Below, piece by piece: positions 1 to 6,374 of a stretch of DNA of 13,084 bases (the first letter of the stretch is position 1; each line of letters begins with the position of its first letter). The stretch comes from Alphaproteobacteria bacterium (lineage in GTDB: Bacteria; Pseudomonadota; Alphaproteobacteria; Caulobacterales; Caulobacteraceae). The stretch is from NCBI GenBank assembly GCA_018895795.1, contig JAHINZ010000085.1:1-13084 (forward strand), written 5' to 3'. The position numbers and the translations under genes were made by a program. Below the pieces are notes generated by a model. It was not told the origin of the DNA. It ran no database searches and saw only the letters and a program-made list of their open reading frames with translations.

Positions 1-2
1 AT

Positions 3-620
3 CCGCCGCGCGAGCGCGGCAAGTTCTCCGGCCTGTTCGGCGCGGTCTTCGGCCTGGCCAGCGTGCTGGGCCCGGTGATCGGCGGCTACTTCACCGACCA
101 TGGCACGGTGCATCTCGGCGGCCATGTGGTCGCGGGCTGGCGCTGGGTGTTCTACGTCAACCTGCCGCTCAGCCTGCTGTCGCTGTTCACCCTGGTCGCC
201 CTGCTGTTCAGTTTCAATCCCGACCTGCTGGCCGAGATGCTGCCGATCAGCGACGCGGTCGAAGCGGTCAGCAAGGATGGCCCGCTGTTCGCCGGGGCCC
301 TGGCCGCCTGGGCCCTGTTGCTGGGCGGCTGGATGGTCATCGTCGAGCGCCTGCGCAAGATCTTCGCCACCCTGACCGCCGGCGATCCCTTCCATCCCGA
401 CAATGTGCTGCGCCTGCGGGTGGTAGGCCTGATCCTGGCCGGGCTCGAGGTCGGCCGCTATGTGTTCTCGGGCATGGCGCGCCTGCTGGCCCCCAAGGCC
501 AAGGTCATTGACGACAGTTTCACCCTGACCGCCTGGTTCTCGGTGCTGGTGGTCTTTGTGCTGGCCGAGGTCTTCCGCGAGGGCGCCCGCCTTCGTCGTG
601 AAGCCGAACTGACCATCTGA
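3..620 (+). CDS. MFS (DHA2-type) / DUF2975 chimeric membrane protein, 5' end outside window
   Basis: The frame is open from the window edge, so the true start lies upstream; 205 residues are visible. Residues 1-55 read as a drug:H+ antiporter of the DHA2 type: a PRERGK loop, a motif-C-like GPVIGGYF helix (about 23-30), then WRWVFYVNLP (46-55), the conserved stretch before the next helix. From about residue 71 it reads instead as DUF2975: a hydrophobic segment (about 98-114), the GDPFHPDN-LRLR motif (127-139), another helix (140-157), and the typical end VLAEVFREGARLR...LTI (187-205). The switch lies around residues 56-70 (about 168-212) inside a hydrophobic segment that could serve either family. 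DHA2 proteins are normally near 450-550 residues with 14 helices, so the transporter part lacks everything after about its fifth helix. The function of DUF2975 is unknown; it usually sits beside a small XRE regulator, as here. Both halves are recognised from motifs; the fusion is inferred from the uninterrupted frame. A separate start at GTG 147 for a DUF2975-only protein is possible. Confidence 0.75.
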   Translation, partial: PPRERGKFSGLFGAVFGLASVLGPVIGGYFTDHGTVHLGGHVVAGWRWVFYVNLPLSLLSLFTLVALLFSFNPDLLAEMLPISDAVEAVSKDGPLFAGALAAWALLLGGWMVIVERLRKIFATLTAGDPFHPDNVLRLRVVGLILAGLEVGRYVFSGMARLLAPKAKVIDDSFTLTAWFSVLVVFVLAEVFREGARLRREAELTI

Positions 621-641
621 TCGGCGGAGAGTTTTCAGCCC

Positions 642-878
642 ATGCCTGTTCGCGTGAATCTTGACCGTGTGCTGCTGGATCGCCGCATGTCGCTGACCGA
701 ACTGTCCGACCGGGTGGGCGTCACGATCGCCAATCTGTCGATTCTGAAGACCGGCAAGGCCCGGGCCGTGCGGTTCTCCACCCTGGACGCCCTGTGTCGC
801 GAGCTGGCGTGCCAGCCGGGCGACCTGCTGACCTTCGAGTCCGGTCCGCCCGACGGTGATCTGGGCGACCTGGACTGA
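642..878 (+). CDS. Small XRE/Cro-CI family helix-turn-helix regulator (DUF2975 partner)
   Basis: This is a 78-residue DNA-binding protein made almost entirely of one helix-turn-helix domain. The helices are visible at about residues 8-14, 18-25 (LTELSDRV), 28-36 (TIANLSILK, recognition helix) and 46-55 (STLDALCREL), followed by ACQPGDLLTFE, the standard ending of the YozG-like XRE subgroup. The tail DGDLGDLD is acidic. It starts 21 nt after the stop of the DUF2975 chimera, with a GGAGA ribosome site at 626-630, so the two are probably co-transcribed. In this subgroup the small regulator is commonly adjacent to a DUF2975 membrane protein. A regulator sensing or controlling the membrane partner is a guess; no operator is evident. 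The fold is clear; the target is unknown. Confidence 0.88.
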   Translation: MPVRVNLDRVLLDRRMSLTELSDRVGVTIANLSILKTGKARAVRFSTLDALCRELACQPGDLLTFESGPPDGDLGDLD

Positions 879-889
879 GGTCGTCTCGC

Positions 890-1060
890 TCAGCCCTTGG
901 GCGCGAGGTCCGGCCGCGAGGCCAGGAAGGCGGCCTTTTCGGCCTCGGTCAGCACCTTGGCGGTCTTGCGCCGCGCCACGCTGGGCGAGGGCCGGGCATA
1001 GGCCCCGGTCGGGGCGGCCGGCGGCTTCAGATCCGACAGGCGTTTGATCGGCGGTTTCAT
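890..1060 (-). CDS. Small basic hypothetical protein (56 aa)
   Basis: I do not recognise this gene. I chose the ATG at 1060 because a strong AGGGGGA ribosome site precedes it by about 5 nt; the frame is open further upstream to 1123 but without such a site. The product is 56 residues. The first half is basic and rich in proline and alanine (MKPPIKRLSDLKPP, then PSPSVARRKTAK), and the second half is a likely short helix (LTEAEKAAFLASRPDLAPKG). There is no signal peptide, membrane segment or cysteine pair. It lies tail-to-tail with the XRE gene (11 nt between stops) and downstream of the HtrA-like gene on the same strand, with 114 nt between them. It could be a small nucleic-acid- or protein-binding factor, but nothing in the sequence settles this. 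Codon use matches the neighbours, which supports it being real. Confidence 0.6.
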   Translation of the reverse strand: MKPPIKRLSDLKPPAAPTGAYARPSPSVARRKTAKVLTEAEKAAFLASRPDLAPKG

Positions 1061-1174
1061 GGATGTCCCCCTGACCGGCGCGGCCAGCCCTGTGAAGATT
1101 ATGCGGCCGTCCGTGACGATCACATGAAGTCGCCGCGCCTTGACGTGTAGGTCTTCAGGAGCGTCCGCGTCCTT

Positions 1175-2164
1175 CTAATTATAGCGCGGCTTCTTCAGCA
1201 GCGACCCGCGATCCATCGACCGCACCTCCATCTCGAACACGTCCTGCTCGCGCAACACCTTCAGCGGAATGGTGGCGCCGGCCGGGCCCTGGTCCCAGAG
1301 GGCGGCGTAGAAGGCGGTCAGGTCGCCGACCGCCTGGCCGTTGACGGCCAGGATGATGTCGCCGGCCTTCAGTTCGGCGCGGGCGGCGGGGCCGCCGGGC
1401 GAGACCCCGACCACCACCACATGGTCGCCGATCTCCTGGGCGAACACGCCCAGCCAGGGGCGCGGCGGATGGGGTTGCCGGCCGCGCGCCAGATCATCGA
1501 GGATCGGCGGCAGCATCTCGGCGGGCACGAACATGTTGATCGGCTTGGGAGAGCCGTCGGCGGCCCGGGCCTCCAGGCTCAGATAGCCCAGGCCGACCAG
1601 GTCGCCCTTGGGGCCGATCAGGGCCGCGCCGCTCCAGTGCGGATGGGCCGGCTCGGTCATGATGGCGTCGTCCAGCCAATATTCCCAATAGCCGGCGAAG
1701 GCCATGCGGGCGGCGATCTGTCCGGCCGCGGCGTGGGCGCGGCCGCCGGCCCCGGCGACCAGCACCGGATCGCCGGCGGTCAGGCCCTTGGCCGTGCCGA
1801 TCGGCAGCACCGGCAGATCCAGCGGCTCCAGGGCCTGGACCAGGCCCAGGCCGCTGCGCGGATCGAAGCCCAGGACATGGGCGCCGACGCGGCGGCCGTC
1901 ATTGAGCGTCAGGATCACCTCGCGGGCCTCGGTGATCAGATAGGCCATGGTCAGCACCAGGCCCGTCGGGCTGATGACCACGGCGTTGCCGATCCGCTCG
2001 GTGCCCAGGATCTGGGCGGTATAGGCGTCGGCCGGCACGCGCGCCTCCAGAGCGACCACGGACGCCAGGGCGCGATCCAGATCAAACCCGTAGGCGTCGG
2101 CGGTCGGGCGCAGCCGGGCCTCGACTTCATGGCCCTTGAAGGGCGGGGGGAACGGTGAGCTCAT
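1175..2164 (-). CDS. HtrA/DegP-like trypsin-fold protein with PDZ domain, catalytic residues lost (pseudoprotease)
   Basis: This 329-residue protein has the HtrA (S1C) layout: a trypsin-like domain at about 55-225 and one PDZ domain at about 236-316 (PWLGVFAQEI, GGPAARAELKAGDIILAVNG, then DLTAFYAAL). Aligning by eye, the strand before the catalytic His is clear (NAVVISPTGLVLT), but the usual TNAHV reads TMAYL, so His becomes Tyr75. The catalytic Asp in the usual D-P-x-x-DLA motif reads DPRSGLGL, giving Gly105. The nucleophile Ser may remain as Ser178 (HWSGAAL in place of GNSGGPL), although the oxyanion glycines and proline are altered. Without His and Asp, normal proteolysis is unlikely. No signal peptide or membrane anchor is visible, unlike DegP, so it may be cytoplasmic; a different true start could change that. 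ATG 2164 is preceded by TAGGAG. A scaffold or peptide-binding role through the PDZ domain is inference. The frame is intact over its full length, so this is not simple decay. Confidence 0.85.
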   Translation of the reverse strand: MSSPFPPPFKGHEVEARLRPTADAYGFDLDRALASVVALEARVPADAYTAQILGTERIGNAVVISPTGLVLTMAYLITEAREVILTLNDGRRVGAHVLGFDPRSGLGLVQALEPLDLPVLPIGTAKGLTAGDPVLVAGAGGRAHAAAGQIAARMAFAGYWEYWLDDAIMTEPAHPHWSGAALIGPKGDLVGLGYLSLEARAADGSPKPINMFVPAEMLPPILDDLARGRQPHPPRPWLGVFAQEIGDHVVVVGVSPGGPAARAELKAGDIILAVNGQAVGDLTAFYAALWDQGPAGATIPLKVLREQDVFEMEVRSMDRGSLLKKPRYN

Positions 2165-2279
2165 TCCAATCTCCTACGCCAAGACTAGAATCTGGGGCCC
2201 GGCGAGCGCGGAAGCAAGGGGGGCTTGGGGCGCGGGGGGTGTTTGAGAGCCGGGGCGCCGGCTTCAAATTCAAAAACCT

Positions 2280-2422
2280 TGCCTTCCTAGGCCTTGTGCC
2301 CAGGACCCAGGGTTAGAGGCAGAGTCTGGTCCCGGGGTCTCGCGCGGCCGATGGGCCCGGAACGCTCTCGAAGTCAGAGGTTCCGGACACCCTGGGTCCT
2401 AGGCACAGGGCCTAGGAAGGCA
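2280..2422. repeat. 143-bp intergenic element with 34-bp imperfect terminal inverted repeats
   Basis: The left arm is 2280-2313 (begins TGCCTTCCTAGGCC) and the right arm is 2389-2422, its reverse complement at 32 of 34 positions; one of the two differences is a G-T wobble. The 75-bp centre carries a second hairpin: CCGGAAC (2357-2363) pairs with GTTCCGG (2380-2386), and CTCT (2365-2368) pairs with AGAG (2376-2379), with one bulged G. The element fills most of the spacer between rph and the HtrA-like gene, both on the minus strand, and would form a long stem in rph 3' transcript. No target-site duplication is visible and no open frame lies inside. It may be a non-autonomous MITE-like or extragenic palindromic repeat; only one copy is in this window. 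Confidence 0.75.
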
Positions 2423-2449
2423 GTCAACTATAGTCCGGGCAGACCGAGG

Positions 2450-3166
<717 letters not shown>

Positions 3167-3199
3167 GGCTAACTCCGGTTTCACAAGGGTCTTGGGGGC

Positions 3200-3226
3200 T
3201 TTGAATGCTAGAAGGGGCCGCTTATC
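3200..3226 (+). promoter_or_regulatory. Candidate heat-shock (sigma-32 type) promoter for hrcA-grpE
   Basis: TTTGAAT at 3200-3206 resembles the sigma-32 -35 box (CTTGAAA), and CTTATC at 3221-3226 resembles the CYTATNT -10 reported for Caulobacter heat-shock promoters, with a 14-nt spacer. It lies in the rph/hrcA divergent spacer, about 70 nt before the hrcA ATG. From memory of the C. crescentus literature, hrcA-grpE is heat-inducible and not repressed by HrcA itself; consistent with that, no CIRCE repeat is visible here. The box match is by eye and imperfect. Confidence 0.4.
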
Positions 3227-3296
3227 GTCTCTGCGACGGGAACTTGAAAGAGCGCCCGATGCTTTTGTCCAGCCAGCGGGTCTTCGACACGACGCC

Positions 3297-4373
3297 ATGA
3301 CGCCATTGTTTCCGGGGTCCTTTGTTCGCACGCCGGGTCTGGCCGACCTCGACGCCCGAGCGCGCGACATCTTCAAGCGCGTCGTCGAATCGTATCTGGA
3401 GACCGGCGAGCCGGTGGGGTCGCGCACCTTGTCGCGCGGCGGCCTGGCCCTGTCGCCGGCCTCGATCCGCAACACCATGCAGGACCTGGCCCAGTTGGGC
3501 CTGCTGGACGCGCCCCATTCCAGCGCCGGACGGATGCCCACCCATGCGGGCCTGCGGATGTTCGTCGACGGCTTTCTGGAGGTCGGCGACGTCGGGGCCG
3601 AGGAGCGCCAGGCCATCGAGGCGCGGCTGTTCGCGCGCGGCCGCTCGTTCGAGGAGGCCCTGGCCGAGGCCGGCTCGATCCTGTCGGGTCTTGCTGGGGG
3701 AGCCAGCATCGTCGTCACCCCGGTGCGCGAGGGCGGCGTCAAGCATGTCGAGTTCGTGGCCCTGGGCGGCGACCAGGCCCTAGCGGTGATGGTCTTCGAG
3801 GACGGGGCGGTCGAGAACCGGCTGATGAAGCGCGCGCCGGGCATGACTCCGTCGGCCTTCCAGGAGGCCTCCAACTTTCTCAACGCCCGCCTGCGCGGCC
3901 GCACGCTCAGCGAGGCCAAGGACGAGATCCGGGCCGAGCTGGAGACCGCCCGCCGGCAACTGGACGAGACCACGGCGCGTTTGGTCGAGGACGGCCTGGC
4001 GGCCTGGGGCGGCGGCGAGGGCGACGCCCGGGCCCTGATCGTGCGCGGCCAGGCCAACCTGCTGGGCGAGCCCGGCGCGCGCGAGGACCTGGAGCGCGTG
4101 CGGATGCTGTTCGACGATCTGGAGCAGAAGGGCCAGCTGATCGGCCTGCTAGACGATGTCCGCGAAGCCCAGGGCGTGCGTATTTTTATCGGGGCCGAAA
4201 CGCGTCTCTTTTCGCTTTCGGGTTCCTCCGTGATCGCGGCGCCCTATATGACGGGCCAACGCAAGGTGTTGGGCGCGATCGGCGTGATCGGGCCCACGCG
4301 GTTAAACTATGCCCGGATCATCCCGCTGGTGGACTATACCGCTCGCGTGCTGGGCCGGATGATGGACGGATAA
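3297..4373 (+). CDS. hrcA: Heat-inducible transcription repressor HrcA
   Basis: HrcA is a dimeric repressor that binds the CIRCE inverted repeat upstream of chaperonin (groESL) genes; its activity depends on GroEL. The 358-residue product has the N-terminal winged helix (about 14-90: DIFKRVVESYLETGEPVGSR, then LSPASIRNTMQDLAQLGLL, then SSAGRMPTHAGLRMFVD) and the conserved C-terminal block ending SGSSVIAAPYMTG, LGAIGVIGPTRLNYARIIPLVDYTA. I place the start at ATG 3297 because MTPLFPGSFVRTPGLADLDARAR matches the Caulobacter N terminus as I remember it; the frame remains open upstream (to 3105), where it is antisense to rph. No good ribosome site precedes ATG 3297, so the start could be off by a few codons. 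grpE follows after 9 nt, forming a two-gene operon. Confidence 0.95.
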   Translation: MTPLFPGSFVRTPGLADLDARARDIFKRVVESYLETGEPVGSRTLSRGGLALSPASIRNTMQDLAQLGLLDAPHSSAGRMPTHAGLRMFVDGFLEVGDVGAEERQAIEARLFARGRSFEEALAEAGSILSGLAGGASIVVTPVREGGVKHVEFVALGGDQALAVMVFEDGAVENRLMKRAPGMTPSAFQEASNFLNARLRGRTLSEAKDEIRAELETARRQLDETTARLVEDGLAAWGGGEGDARALIVRGQANLLGEPGAREDLERVRMLFDDLEQKGQLIGLLDDVREAQGVRIFIGAETRLFSLSGSSVIAAPYMTGQRKVLGAIGVIGPTRLNYARIIPLVDYTARVLGRMMDG

Positions 4374-4382
4374 GGACTAGAG

Positions 4383-5009
4383 ATGAGCGACGAGCAAGCG
4401 CCCGCGGAAGACATCATGATCACGGACGGCGAGGACGCCGCCCAGGAAATCGAGACCTTGAAACTGGAAGTGGCGGCCCTGAAGGATCAGGCCCTGCGCT
4501 ACGCCGCCGAGGCCGAGAACACCAAGCGCCGGGCCGAGCGCGAGATGAACGACGCTCGCGCCTATGCGATCCAGAAGTTCGCCCGCGACCTGCTGGGCGC
4601 CGCCGACAACCTGTCGCGCGCCACGGCCATGAGCCCGCGCAACTCGCAGGATCCGGCGGTGACCAACTATATCATCGGCGTCGAGATGACCGAGAAGGAG
4701 CTTCTGGCCGCCTTCGAACGCAATGGTCTGAAGAAGATCGAGCCGGCCAAGGGCGAGAAGTTCGATCCCCACCTGCACCAGGCGGTGATGGAGCAGCCCT
4801 CGACCGAGGTCGCGGCCGGCGGCGTGCTGCAGTTCCTGCAGGCCGGCTACGAGTTGATGGGGCGACTGATTCGCCCCGCCATGGTCGCCGTGGCGGCCAA
4901 GGGCTCCACCGCCCCGGGCTCCGGCGAGCCCGCCGCGGCCGCCAATCCCTATGCCGGTCACGGCGGCGATTCGGACGGTTCGGGCGGCGCGGTCGACATC
5001 AAGTCGTAG
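4383..5009 (+). CDS. grpE: GrpE, nucleotide exchange factor for DnaK
   Basis: GrpE is a cytoplasmic dimer that releases ADP from the Hsp70 chaperone DnaK. The 208-residue protein has an acidic N terminus (1-20), a long coiled-coil helix (about 21-80, EIETLKLEVAALKDQALRY then AENTKRRAEREMNDARAYA), and the beta domain with the signature GEKFDPHLHQAV (124-135) and GYELMGRLIRPAMVAVA (155-171). A Gly/Ala/Pro-rich tail of about 35 residues follows, ending GGAVDIKS. The ribosome site AAGGA (4372-4376) overlaps the hrcA stop codon, which suggests coupled translation. In C. crescentus, as I recall it, a second minor promoter for grpE lies within the end of hrcA; I could not locate it confidently here. 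Confidence 0.96.
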   Translation: MSDEQAPAEDIMITDGEDAAQEIETLKLEVAALKDQALRYAAEAENTKRRAEREMNDARAYAIQKFARDLLGAADNLSRATAMSPRNSQDPAVTNYIIGVEMTEKELLAAFERNGLKKIEPAKGEKFDPHLHQAVMEQPSTEVAAGGVLQFLQAGYELMGRLIRPAMVAVAAKGSTAPGSGEPAAAANPYAGHGGDSDGSGGAVDIKS

Positions 5010-5017
5010 GGCCGGTC

Positions 5018-5046
5018 CCCGGCGGGCGGGTTTCCGGCTCGCCGGG
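5018..5046 (+). terminator. GC-rich hairpin after grpE, possible terminator
   Basis: CCCGGCGGGC (5018-5027) pairs with GCTCGCCGGG (5037-5046) over ten positions including one G-U, with a 9-nt loop, starting 9 nt after the grpE stop codon. The stem is strong, but CCCGTCTCC follows rather than a T run, so intrinsic termination would be weak; it could instead protect the 3' end of the mRNA. Confidence 0.35.
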
Positions 5047-5147
5047 CCCGTCTCCGCCGCGATTCCTGCCGCCAGACAGGCCCCGGCCTCTTCCCCCGGT
5101 CGCGGTTTGCGTTAATGTCGGCGGTCCATTCACTACGGGGCTACACG

Positions 5148-5165
5148 CGCGACTCAGCGGTCGCG
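5148..5165. promoter_or_regulatory. Dyad overlapping a GANTC methylation site before dnaN
   Basis: CGCGAC (5148-5153) and GTCGCG (5160-5165) form a perfect 6-bp dyad with a 6-bp spacer, 26 bp before the dnaN ATG. A GACTC site (5151-5155) overlaps its left arm; another GANTC (GATTC) lies at 5061-5065. In Caulobacter, GANTC is methylated by CcrM and read by cell-cycle regulators such as GcrA. Whether this dyad is an operator, an RNA hairpin in the leader, or chance in a GC-rich spacer cannot be told from sequence. Confidence 0.3.
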
Positions 5166-5191
5166 TCGGCCGCGCGATCTGGACCTGATTT

Positions 5192-6310
5192 ATGAAGCTT
5201 ACGATTGAACGGGCGGCGCTGCTGAAGGCGCTGGGGCATGTGCAAAGCGTCGTCGAGCGCCGCAACACCATCCCGATTCTGTCGAATATCCTGCTGTCGG
5301 CCGATCGCGACACGCTCAGCTTCTCGGCCACCGACCTGGACATGGAGATCATCGACGAGGGCCCGGCCCAGATCGAGCAGCCCGGCCAGATCACCGCCCC
5401 GGCCCAGACCCTGTACGAGATCGTCCGCAAGCTGCCCGACGGTTCGGACGTGTCGCTCAGCTTCAGCGGCGATGATCCGCGCCTGGTGATCCAGGCCGGT
5501 CGCTCGCGTTTCAACCTGCCGGTGCTGCCGGCCGGCGATTTCCCCGTGATGAGCAATGACGGCCTGTCCGGCCGCATCGCCGTCGACACCACCGAGCTGA
5601 TCCGGCTGATCGACAAGACCCGGTTCGCCATCTCCACCGAAGAGACCCGCTACTATCTCAACGGCCTGTATCTCCACACCGTCAATGATGGCGGCGAGGT
5701 CAAGCTGCGGGCCGTGGCCACCGACGGGCACCGCCTGGCCCTGGCCGAGATGGCCGCCCCCGAGGGCGCCGCCGGCCTGCCGGGCATCATCGTGCCGCGC
5801 AAGACCATCCAGGAGGCCCGCCGCCTGATGGAGTCGGCCGGCGAGCATGTCGATCTGCAGGTCAGCGCCCAGAAGGTGCGCTTCGAGTTCGGCGCGGCGG
5901 CCCTGACCTCCAAGGTCATCGACGGCGCCTTCCCCGACTATCTGCGGGTCATTCCGCGCGACAACGCCAAGATCCTGACCTTGGACAACGACCTGTTCGC
6001 CAAGGCCGTCGACCGGGTGGCCACCATTTCGGCCGAGAAGAGCCGTTCGGTGAAGCTGGCCATCGAGCCGGGTCGCATCACCCTGACGGTCCGCAACATG
6101 GAAGCCGGCCAGGCCGTCGAAGAGGTCGAGGTCGACTATGACGGCGAGCCCTTCGAGATCGGCTTCAACGCCCGCTATCTGCTGGACGTCTGCGGCCAGA
6201 TCGGCGGCCCGATCGCCGAATTCCGCTTCGCCGACCCGGCCAGCCCGACCCTGGTGGTCGACCCGACCGACCCCGGCGTCAAATATGTGCTGATGCCGCT
6301 GCGGGTCTGA
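5192..6310 (+). CDS. dnaN: DNA polymerase III beta subunit (sliding clamp)
   Basis: DnaN is the ring-shaped dimer that holds replicative polymerase on DNA and docks many replication and repair proteins. The 372-residue product has the three-domain clamp length. It shows the N-terminal MKLTIERAALLKALGHVQSVVERRNTIPILSNI, the domain-2 segment DGHRLALAEMAAP, KTIQEARRLM, the FPDYLRVIP block, and the C-terminal VLMPLRV, which closes the hydrophobic peptide-binding cleft. ATG 5192 is preceded by a modest GGA at 5181-5183. The 182-bp spacer to grpE should contain its promoter; TTGCG at 5107-5111 could be a -35, but I see no convincing -10 partner. A good terminator follows at 6328-6354, so dnaN looks monocistronic, unlike the dnaA-dnaN-recF arrangement of many bacteria. 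Confidence 0.97.
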   Translation: MKLTIERAALLKALGHVQSVVERRNTIPILSNILLSADRDTLSFSATDLDMEIIDEGPAQIEQPGQITAPAQTLYEIVRKLPDGSDVSLSFSGDDPRLVIQAGRSRFNLPVLPAGDFPVMSNDGLSGRIAVDTTELIRLIDKTRFAISTEETRYYLNGLYLHTVNDGGEVKLRAVATDGHRLALAEMAAPEGAAGLPGIIVPRKTIQEARRLMESAGEHVDLQVSAQKVRFEFGAAALTSKVIDGAFPDYLRVIPRDNAKILTLDNDLFAKAVDRVATISAEKSRSVKLAIEPGRITLTVRNMEAGQAVEEVEVDYDGEPFEIGFNARYLLDVCGQIGGPIAEFRFADPASPTLVVDPTDPGVKYVLMPLRV

Positions 6311-6327
6311 TCCGCGCATCGAATGAG

Positions 6328-6354
6328 AAGCGGGCGCTCTCGGGCGCCCGTTTT
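6328..6354 (+). terminator. Rho-independent terminator of dnaN
   Basis: CGGGCGC (6331-6337) pairs perfectly with GCGCCCG (6344-6350) around a 6-nt loop, followed directly by TTTT (6351-6354). G6330 and the two A residues before it can pair with the T run, extending the stem to 10. It begins 18 nt after the dnaN stop codon and ends 20 nt before the next ATG, separating dnaN from the peptidase gene. Confidence 0.8.
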
Positions 6355-6374
6355 GCTGTCTGAAGGGGCTTTCC

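Noticed and set aside
1061..1174. Search for a regulatory element or terminator between the HtrA-like gene and the small basic protein gene
   Set aside because: No convincing hairpin with a T run and no promoter boxes with acceptable spacing were found.
2248..2263. AGCCGG/CCGGCT hairpin as a terminator between rph and the HtrA-like gene
   Set aside because: Only a 6-bp stem, and no T run follows on either strand.
3167..4057. N-terminal extension of the rph frame on the minus strand
   Set aside because: It is antisense to hrcA and resembles nothing. RNase PH is complete from ATG 3166 with a ribosome site and family-standard length.
4377..4961. Minus-strand frame over grpE
   Set aside because: Shadow of a certain gene, with no family resemblance or ribosome site.
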